Positions 58,291 to 64,000 of a stretch of DNA of 64,000 nt are shown here, piece by piece. Numbering within the stretch: the first letter of the stretch is position 1; each line of letters begins with the position of its first letter. This stretch comes from Flavobacteriales bacterium UBA2104 (GTDB lineage Bacteria; Bacteroidota; Bacteroidia; Flavobacteriales_D; Crocinitomicaceae). A program made the position numbers and the translations under genes. Location: NCBI GenBank assembly GCA_002331485.1, contig DCYS01000002.1, positions 124,001-188,000 on the forward strand. Direction: 5' to 3'. A model generated the notes under the pieces. That model did no database searches. It was not told where the DNA came from and was given only the letters and a program-made list of their open reading frames with translations.

Positions 58291-59670
58291 ATGGAAAAAT
58301 CTATATCCCTTTTTAAAGAAATTGTTGATCAACTTCTTCAAGATGAAAAGGAAAACCCAATGGCTGAACATATACCTTCAGCAGAACTATATGACCGACT
58401 TGATCTTTCGTTAAGTAACGAACCGATTGATGATCAACGTTTTCAGGAAGCTCTGACAGAACTTGTTTTGAAAACTCCGCGTACAGCGACAAACGCCTTT
58501 TTTAACCAACTGTTTGGTGGTCGGAATGAAAAGGCTGTTTTGGGAGATCTTCTTGCAGTTATCTTAAATAACTCAATGTACACATACAAAGCTGCGGGTC
58601 CGCAAGTTGGAGTAGAGAAAGCTATTCTAAGAGAGATTTGCAACTTGATCGGATGGGATGATAATTCAGATGGAACGATCGCAACAGGAGGTTCAATGAC
58701 GAATTTTATGTCAATGTTGATGGCAAGAGACGCATTTGACCAAAAATTAAGATTTGAAGGTGTAAATCAAAAATTGACAGTTTATACGTCAAAGGAGTCG
58801 CACTACAGTATTCCAAAAAACGCTGCATTTTCTGGAATAGGAAGAGATAACGTTCGATTCATTCCAACTAATGATGTGGGTGAAATGGATGTTGAAGTAC
58901 TTAATGGTACGATCGCAGCCGATAAGGCAAATGGGTTCCACCCTGTATTAGTGAATGTAACAGCAGGAACGACCGTTTTGGGGGCCTTTGATAATATTGA
59001 ATTGATCAGCGAGGTTTGTAAAGAAAACAATATCTGGTTACATGTTGATGGCGCATATTGTGGCTCTGTTTTATTCAGTAATAAGTACAGACACCTTATC
59101 AATGGAATTGAGAAGTGTGATTCTTTTAGTGTAAATGCACATAAAATGATCGGAACGCCATTGACATGTTCAATTATTGTTGTCAAGGATAAGGCGCATT
59201 TGAGAGATTCATTCGCTAATGATGCAAGTTATTTATACCAAACGGATCACGATGAGTTTAATCTTGGTAAAACTTCTCTTCAATGTGGTAGAAGGAATGA
59301 TGCGTTGAAGTTTTGGACGTTATGGAAGAGTGTAGGTACAAAAGGATTGGCTGATATTGTTGATCATCAATTTGCACTTGCCGATACTGCGAGACAGTAT
59401 ATTGAAGGAAACCCTGATTATAAGCTATATAGTTACGACGAATCTATTTCAGTTTGCTTTAATTACAAAGGAATTCCAGCAAGAGAGATCTGTACTCGAC
59501 TGTATGAGGAATCAGAATTGATGGTTGGATATGGTTCGTTCAGAGATGATGAATTTATTCGTTTTGTAACTATCAATGCTCAAAATGATCACGAGGATAT
59601 CCTGAATTTCTTCAAAACAATGGAGCAGTTTGTGGAGGATCATGACCTTGAAAGAGCGCTGACATCATAA
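58291..59670 (+). CDS. PLP-dependent decarboxylase, cysteine-sulfinate/aspartate decarboxylase type
   Basis: A 459-residue group II decarboxylase. The Schiff-base lysine is Lys285 in SVNAHKMIG; His171 in SKESHYS stacks on the cofactor; Asp253 in HVDGAYCG holds the pyridine nitrogen; GTTVLGAFD is conserved. The substrate-site segment is FFNQLFGGRNE (Phe75 in the place where the animal cysteine-sulfinate decarboxylase has FFNQLFSG and glutamate decarboxylases have FFNQLSTG), favouring a shorter acidic substrate. Together with the divergent cysteine dioxygenase it predicts hypotaurine formation, while aspartate (to beta-alanine) remains possible. A sodium symporter gene follows by 14 bases. Confidence 0.85.
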   Translation: MEKSISLFKEIVDQLLQDEKENPMAEHIPSAELYDRLDLSLSNEPIDDQRFQEALTELVLKTPRTATNAFFNQLFGGRNEKAVLGDLLAVILNNSMYTYKAAGPQVGVEKAILREICNLIGWDDNSDGTIATGGSMTNFMSMLMARDAFDQKLRFEGVNQKLTVYTSKESHYSIPKNAAFSGIGRDNVRFIPTNDVGEMDVEVLNGTIAADKANGFHPVLVNVTAGTTVLGAFDNIELISEVCKENNIWLHVDGAYCGSVLFSNKYRHLINGIEKCDSFSVNAHKMIGTPLTCSIIVVKDKAHLRDSFANDASYLYQTDHDEFNLGKTSLQCGRRNDALKFWTLWKSVGTKGLADIVDHQFALADTARQYIEGNPDYKLYSYDESISVCFNYKGIPAREICTRLYEESELMVGYGSFRDDEFIRFVTINAQNDHEDILNFFKTMEQFVEDHDLERALTS

Positions 59671-59684
59671 AAATATAGTCGCCT

Positions 59685-61193
59685 ATGATTACGAAGATAA
59701 TTGCGCTTACACTTTACGTTGCGATCTTATTCATAATTGGAATAGTAGCATCGCGAAGGATCAAAAGTATGAGCGATTTCTACGTGGGCGGGAAAAACAT
59801 TGGTTATTGGGCCGTCGCTTTTTCGGCTCGAGCAACTGGTGAATCTGGATGGTTATTATTAACGGTAACTGGAATGGGAGCCCTCGTAGGTTTTTCTGCT
59901 TATTGGGTAGTCATTGGTGAAGTGCTCGGTGTTGCCGTTTCATGGCTAATTATGGCCAAACGCTTTAAGCGGAAAACGGATGAGTATAATTCGATTACCG
60001 TTCCAGACTATTTAGTCAGTCGTTTTAAAGCAAAGACAAACTGGTTACGTGGTATCGCGGCAACTGTTTTGTCCGTTTTCGTAGTGATATTTGTTAGCTC
60101 ACAAATTGATGCTACTGGAACAGCTTTTGAATCGATGCTGGGTACAAACTATTTTGCTGGTGCACTCATCGGATTCTTTATTGTACTCATTTACATATTT
60201 ATTGGTGGCTTTGTGGCCGTAGTTTGGTCAGACCTTTTTCAAGGTTTACTCATGTTCATCGGACTTGTGATACTACCAATTGTAGCATGGTTTACGATGG
60301 ATTTCGATGGAACGGTGACTCAAAACCTTAATCAAATAGATCCAGACCTAACGAATATTTGGGGAGGTGATGATGTGTTACTGAACACGTTTACGATTAT
60401 CGGCTTTGCAATGATTGGACTGGGGTTTTTAGGTTCGCCTCAAGTTTATGTAAGATTCATGTCCGTCAAGAACGAAAAAGAGATCAACAAAGGGTCATGG
60501 GTAGCTATAATATTCACACTACTTACTGATGCAGCAGCTGTTTCAATTGGAGTCCTAGCTAGAATTTATTTTACAGATGGTGGGCAGGATCCTGAAGGGA
60601 TTCTTGGTACTGGAGGTGAAGATGTGCTCATGTTGATGACCAGTGAGTTTCTTCCGTTAACGATCGCTGCTATTTACATTGCTATTGTTCTATCTGCGAT
60701 CATGTCCACTGTAGATTCATTATTAGTGATCGCTTCAAGTGCCATTACACGTGATTTTTATCAAAAAATATTCAGACCAAATATTGATAGAAAGAAACTT
60801 GTTCGCGTTTCCAGAAATGTGACATTGACAATGGCTTTTATAGCGTTAGGTATAGCTTTGATTATGGAGTTTGTCTCCCCAGATAGGGAGCTTTTCTGGG
60901 TAATTATTTTTGGATGGTCGGGGATTGCAGCTACATTCTGCCCTGTAATTATTCTTTCACTTTTCTGGAAAGGCTATTCAGAGAAAGGAGCCATTGCTTC
61001 TATGATTAGTGGATTTCTTTGTGTACCTTTATTTAAGTTCGTTATTCAGGAAATTGAAGGAGTGGGAATTTATTTTGAGAAAATGGATGTCCTGTTTCCA
61101 TCTTTTGTGATTGCAATGATTGTCGGTTTTATCTTTTCAAAGATTTACCCTCCTGAATCTGCTGTAATCGAAGAACAAACATTAAATAAATGA
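59685..61193 (+). CDS. Sodium:solute symporter (SSS family, PutP-like)
   Basis: A 502-residue membrane protein with about 13 spans. The PutP-like N-terminal signature is present (SDFYVGGKNIGYWAVAFSARATGESGWLL, about residues 29-57), as are the family elements GGFVAVVWSDLFQGLLMF and ILSAIMSTVDSLLVIASSA (VLSAIMSTVDSLL). Members import proline, other amino acids or organic solutes with sodium. It lies 14 bases after the decarboxylase gene, so its substrate may be the precursor or product of that pathway, but this is inferred only from position. Confidence 0.9.
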   Translation: MITKIIALTLYVAILFIIGIVASRRIKSMSDFYVGGKNIGYWAVAFSARATGESGWLLLTVTGMGALVGFSAYWVVIGEVLGVAVSWLIMAKRFKRKTDEYNSITVPDYLVSRFKAKTNWLRGIAATVLSVFVVIFVSSQIDATGTAFESMLGTNYFAGALIGFFIVLIYIFIGGFVAVVWSDLFQGLLMFIGLVILPIVAWFTMDFDGTVTQNLNQIDPDLTNIWGGDDVLLNTFTIIGFAMIGLGFLGSPQVYVRFMSVKNEKEINKGSWVAIIFTLLTDAAAVSIGVLARIYFTDGGQDPEGILGTGGEDVLMLMTSEFLPLTIAAIYIAIVLSAIMSTVDSLLVIASSAITRDFYQKIFRPNIDRKKLVRVSRNVTLTMAFIALGIALIMEFVSPDRELFWVIIFGWSGIAATFCPVIILSLFWKGYSEKGAIASMISGFLCVPLFKFVIQEIEGVGIYFEKMDVLFPSFVIAMIVGFIFSKIYPPESAVIEEQTLNK

Positions 61194-61194
61194 T

Positions 61195-62325
61195 ATGAAA
61201 TCACTTTTCACACTTACTTTACTACTATTGGGAACGATCGTTTGGTCACAATCGGGTTCCATGATAAGCAACAGCTTTACGCACAACAGTGTGACGCGAG
61301 AATATAAACTTTATGTACCTGCTTCATACGATGGGAACACTGCTGTTCCACTTGTATTTAACCTGCATGGTTATACATCGAATATGGATCAACAAATTGC
61401 TTACGGTGATTTTAGAGCGATAGCAGATACAGCAAACTTCTTGATCGTTCATCCTAACGGTACGTTTGATCAAGGAGGTAATCGTTTCTGGAATGCATTC
61501 GGTGTTCCCGGCGTTGATGATATAGGTTTTTTATCAACTCTTATCGATACCATAAATAACGATTACAACGTGAATCTTGATCGCGTTTATAGCACAGGAA
61601 TGAGTAATGGAGGGTATATGAGTTTTGAATTGGCTTGTCAATTGGGTAACCGAATAGCTGCTGTAGCCTCTGTAACCGGCACAATGACGAGTGCACGTAT
61701 GACAGCTTGCAATGCGCTCAAACCAACTCCGATCATGCAGATCCACGGAACGATGGATCCAACTGTCCCATATAATGGAGACGCGTCAAATGAGAGTATT
61801 CCAGATGTTGTTGATTACTGGGTCAATCAGACAAATTGTAATCCTACAGCAACACTGACGAACGTACCTGATAATGATCCGAATGATGGATGTACAGCAG
61901 AACATTACATCTACACTGGAGGAGACCAAGGATCAACTGTTGAACATTTCAAAGTACTTGGAGGCGGACATACCTGGCCGGGTGCACCTGTTGATATTGG
62001 GGTTACGAATCATGATTTTGATGCGAGTGTTGAAATTTGGCGTTTTTTTAGTCAGTATACAATGACTCAACTCGCCGACTTGAACGAAGATGAGATTAAT
62101 ATAGATCTCAATATGTATCCAAATCCAACTGAAGGAGAATTCACGGTCAATATAGGAGATCATTCAGCGGCCAAGATTGTGGTTACTGATATTCTTGGAA
62201 AAGTTGTTTTGGAAGAGATACTGAAGCCAGGGGAAAATAATTTTTCGATTCCACAACAAGGTATTTACTTAGTACAAGTTGGATCAGGAGTGCAACGTGT
62301 GACACGAAAACTGATCGTAAAGTAA
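61195..62325 (+). CDS. Secreted LpqC/PHB-depolymerase-like esterase with T9SS type A C-terminus
   Basis: A 376-residue exported alpha/beta hydrolase. Signal peptide 1-18 (ends VWSQ); oxyanion region FNLHGYTSN (about 55-63); nucleophile Ser137 in STGMSNGGYMS; Asp188 in IHGTMDPTVPY; His259 in GGGHTWPG. This is the LpqC-type esterase pattern, covering feruloyl esterases and short-chain polyester depolymerases; the substrate is unknown. The last ~75 residues (MYPNPTEGEFTVNI to the end) are a T9SS sorting domain. It starts one base after the symporter stop, so it may be translationally coupled, and it converges on the Fur-family gene with no space. Confidence 0.9.
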   Translation: MKSLFTLTLLLLGTIVWSQSGSMISNSFTHNSVTREYKLYVPASYDGNTAVPLVFNLHGYTSNMDQQIAYGDFRAIADTANFLIVHPNGTFDQGGNRFWNAFGVPGVDDIGFLSTLIDTINNDYNVNLDRVYSTGMSNGGYMSFELACQLGNRIAAVASVTGTMTSARMTACNALKPTPIMQIHGTMDPTVPYNGDASNESIPDVVDYWVNQTNCNPTATLTNVPDNDPNDGCTAEHYIYTGGDQGSTVEHFKVLGGGHTWPGAPVDIGVTNHDFDASVEIWRFFSQYTMTQLADLNEDEINIDLNMYPNPTEGEFTVNIGDHSAAKIVVTDILGKVVLEEILKPGENNFSIPQQGIYLVQVGSGVQRVTRKLIVK

Positions 62326-62733
62326 TTATTTACAGTTTTTACAGATACCCTTAGCCTGTATTTCAACTTCTTCAACTGAGAACCCTGGAAGCTCTACTTT
62401 AGGAAGTTTGTCTACATCGGCACAAAAAACCTCCTCACATTTTTTACATTGAAAATGTATATGGTTGTGTTCATGAAGTCCATCATCATGGTCGCAAACG
62501 GGATCACAAAGAGCCATTTTCTTTACGTCACCAGGCATAACAATTTCGTGGATCACCCCATTTTTAACGAATGATTTTAACGTTCGATAAAGTGTTATTC
62601 GGTCATGTTCACCTAATTCCTCTTCAATATTTTGAGCAGATATTGCGTGATCGTTATTTAAAAAAATACTGAGAACCTCTGTTCTAAAAGGAGTTACCCG
62701 CAATTTTTTCTGCCTTAAAATTTTTTCTTCCAT
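62326..62733 (-). CDS. Fur-family metal-responsive repressor (Zur-like)
   Basis: A 135-residue regulator. A winged helix (about residues 10-75) has RVTPFRTEVLSIF and DRITLYRTLKSFVKNGVIHE; the metal-binding half carries a His/Cys-rich stretch CDPVCDHDD and HEHNHIHFQCKKCEEVFC, plus a C-terminal CKNC that, with the earlier pair, makes the structural zinc site. ATG 62733 is preferred because a longer frame would run through the promoter. It is divergent from a TonB-dependent receptor, with a palindrome overlapping both starts. Zinc is the likeliest metal but iron or other metals cannot be excluded. Confidence 0.92.
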   Translation of the reverse strand: MEEKILRQKKLRVTPFRTEVLSIFLNNDHAISAQNIEEELGEHDRITLYRTLKSFVKNGVIHEIVMPGDVKKMALCDPVCDHDDGLHEHNHIHFQCKKCEEVFCADVDKLPKVELPGFSVEEVEIQAKGICKNCK

Positions 62734-62734
62734 A

Positions 62735-62767
62735 TTTGCAATAATGTTGCATTTGGTGTTATATTTG
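62735..62767 (+). promoter_or_regulatory. Receptor promoter with Fur/Zur-like palindrome
   Basis: TTTG (62735-62738), 21 bases, TATATTTG (62760-62767) is a complete Bacteroidota promoter for the receptor gene, ending four bases before its ATG. The sequence TGCAATAATGTTGCA (62737-62751) is a palindrome with six of seven pairs matching, and ATATTTGCAA occurs twice (62732-62741 and 62761-62770). Overlap of promoter and dyad next to the regulator gene is the expected place for repression. Confidence 0.65.
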
Positions 62768-62771
62768 CAAC

Positions 62772-63983
62772 ATGGTTTCATTTACAAAGATAGTATTATC
62801 CATTTTGATTACCATATTTTTGACTCCTTTTGCATGGAATCAGGATCTGGCAGGTCGTATTATTGATAACGAAACGAAGGCTGGTATCCCATATGCAAAA
62901 GTTAGTTTCCCAGCACTCTCTTTAAATTATTTAACTGATTCAGTAGGTCGATTTACATTAGTCAGTCCTCCATCAACACAGACAAAAGTTAATGTATCTG
63001 CTTTTGGTTATGAGACTGTATTGACTGATTTCCTTTTGACTTCAGATTCTTTAATTATCTATATGAATCCTCGTCACACTGTATTCGAGGCAGTGGTTGT
63101 GACTGCTTCTGAAGGAAAGCTACAACGAGAGAATATTACGGCCGTTGAGGTATTATCGAGGGAGGAACTATTCGCTACGGGTGCAACAAACCTGGGTCAA
63201 GCATTGAATCGGATTCCAGGAGTACAGAGTTCTTCAGTTGGAATGGGGATTTCGAAACCTGTAATTCGTGGGTTATCGGGAATGAGAGTTGTGACCTACA
63301 ATAACGGCTTGCGTATCGAAAACCAACAATGGGGTCAAGACCATGGACTTGGTGCTTCGATGGTTGGACTAGATCGAGTTGAAGTTGTGATGGGTCCGTC
63401 CTCACTTCTTTATGGGTCAGATGCTTTGGGAGGTGTGATTCAAATGATTGATGAGCCATATATTCAAGAGGGAAAAACAGAATTGAGAGCTAATTCACGA
63501 TTCGAAACAAATTCCTTGGGAGCTACAAATGAAATTGGGGTTAGAATGAATAACGGTAAAATGAAATTAAACCTCCATGCGAATTATATAAATCAAGCTG
63601 ATTTTCAATTGCCGAACGGGAGATTTATAAATAATTCTCGATACTGGGGGACTAATTTTAAGGCTAATGCAGGATTCCGCAAGAATAATTATGTGTTGAA
63701 TATTCGTTACCAAATGATGTATAACCGAATTGGAATTCCTGGACATTCACATAATGAGAATCCTTCAAGTATCGATTTCATAAGAGACGAGAGAGGAAGA
63801 CAAGGCACATTGCCTGCTCAGTTTATCTTCAATAATTATCTATTAATTGACAACAGATTACTCTTCGATCGCTCTCAGCTTTTAATTCAATTCGGAAATA
63901 CAAATAGTGATCTCCGCGAGCATGATGAAAAAGTGACGATCCCCTTTACACATCTTAATCTTAATAATATAGAACTGAGCTAA
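62772..63983 (+). CDS. TonB-dependent outer-membrane receptor, truncated by an in-frame stop
   Basis: A 403-residue frame. Signal peptide (about 1-23), a carboxypeptidase-like regulatory domain (about 24-105), a TonB-box/plug region with VVVTASEGKLQREN and the plug elements LGQALNRIPGVQSSSVGMG, RGLSGMRVV, LDRVEVVMGPSSLLYGSDALGGVI (to about 225), then the start of the barrel. It ends at TAA 63981-63983, where a normal receptor of about 700-800 residues would continue. Five further codons after the stop stay open up to the window edge. It may be a nonsense-mutated gene, or the window edge hides more. Its promoter is shared with the Fur-family gene, so it likely imported a metal or metallophore. 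Confidence 0.85.
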   Translation: MVSFTKIVLSILITIFLTPFAWNQDLAGRIIDNETKAGIPYAKVSFPALSLNYLTDSVGRFTLVSPPSTQTKVNVSAFGYETVLTDFLLTSDSLIIYMNPRHTVFEAVVVTASEGKLQRENITAVEVLSREELFATGATNLGQALNRIPGVQSSSVGMGISKPVIRGLSGMRVVTYNNGLRIENQQWGQDHGLGASMVGLDRVEVVMGPSSLLYGSDALGGVIQMIDEPYIQEGKTELRANSRFETNSLGATNEIGVRMNNGKMKLNLHANYINQADFQLPNGRFINNSRYWGTNFKANAGFRKNNYVLNIRYQMMYNRIGIPGHSHNENPSSIDFIRDERGRQGTLPAQFIFNNYLLIDNRLLFDRSQLLIQFGNTNSDLREHDEKVTIPFTHLNLNNIELS

Positions 63984-64000
63984 AAACCAACTAAATTTTC

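Overview
The window reads as chromosome of a Bacteroidota bacterium, most likely a flavobacterium-like, probably marine or aquatic member of Flavobacteriales. The evidence is: seven proteins ending in type IX secretion (T9SS) sorting domains, SprB-type repeats, a GldL-like membrane protein, a DUF5686 barrel protein, a cyclophilin-FKBP fusion, promoters of the Bacteroidota type (TTTG, about 20 bases, TAnnTTTG), AT-rich DNA and almost no Shine-Dalgarno sites. I saw no rRNA, tRNA, prophage or CRISPR array.

Layout. 1-1.9 kb: a TetR-lipoprotein-VIT/CCC1 metal-export operon behind a palindromic operator. 1.9-3.9 kb: a CtlX-type guanidine hydrolase, an outer-membrane barrel and a VF530-like protein. 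3.9-6.9 kb: an accessory-looking block of uncharacterised membrane proteins, an SRPBCC protein, a lipoprotein and a higBA toxin-antitoxin operon with a visible operator-promoter. 7-12.8 kb: radical SAM/SPASM enzyme, DUF5686 protein, dual-family prolyl isomerase and a duplicated-domain lipoprotein. 12.9-22.5 kb: acetyltransferase, OmpA-like lipoprotein, ABC exporter, a tightly coupled deoC-cysQ-barrel-barrel operon, a TonB-like protein, VanZ-like protein and gcvH. 22.6-28.7 kb: two large T9SS cargo proteins. 29-34.3 kb: prfB without its usual programmed frameshift, a coiled-coil anchor protein, GldL-like protein, SCO protein, a 45-residue lipoprotein and an Omp85-family protein. 34.4-45.6 kb: lipoprotein, a 1,094-residue sensor-phosphatase (SpoIIE), a SprB-repeat T9SS protein, a DEAD-box helicase and two thioredoxin-fold proteins. 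45.6-46.9 kb: a REP-like hairpin field around an IS200/REP-type HUH transposase, ending in a decaying 54-bp tandem array. 46.9-50.5 kb: leuS with an extra insertion, then two tiny paralogous double-glycine-leader peptide genes. 50.7-62.3 kb: T9SS proteins, a PPAD-like secreted arginine deiminase, an AlkD-like protein, and a cysteine dioxygenase facing a cysteine-sulfinate-type decarboxylase plus a sodium symporter and a secreted esterase. 62.3-64 kb: a Fur/Zur-type regulator divergent from a TonB-dependent receptor that stops early.

How it fits together. Much of the window serves the cell surface: T9SS cargo, lipoproteins, outer-membrane barrels and a TonB-type protein. Two metal circuits are visible (TetR with VIT export; Fur-family with a TonB receptor). 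A sulfur circuit is suggested by cysteine dioxygenase plus decarboxylase, giving hypotaurine. The strongest candidates for something undescribed are the orphan peptide pair at 50.07-50.45 kb and the hairpin/transposase/54-bp-array region at 45.6-46.9 kb.

Limits: all functional calls come from reading motifs; no database search, structure prediction or base-composition computation was run. Many starts are inferred from signal peptides and gene junctions because ribosome binding sites are not informative here.
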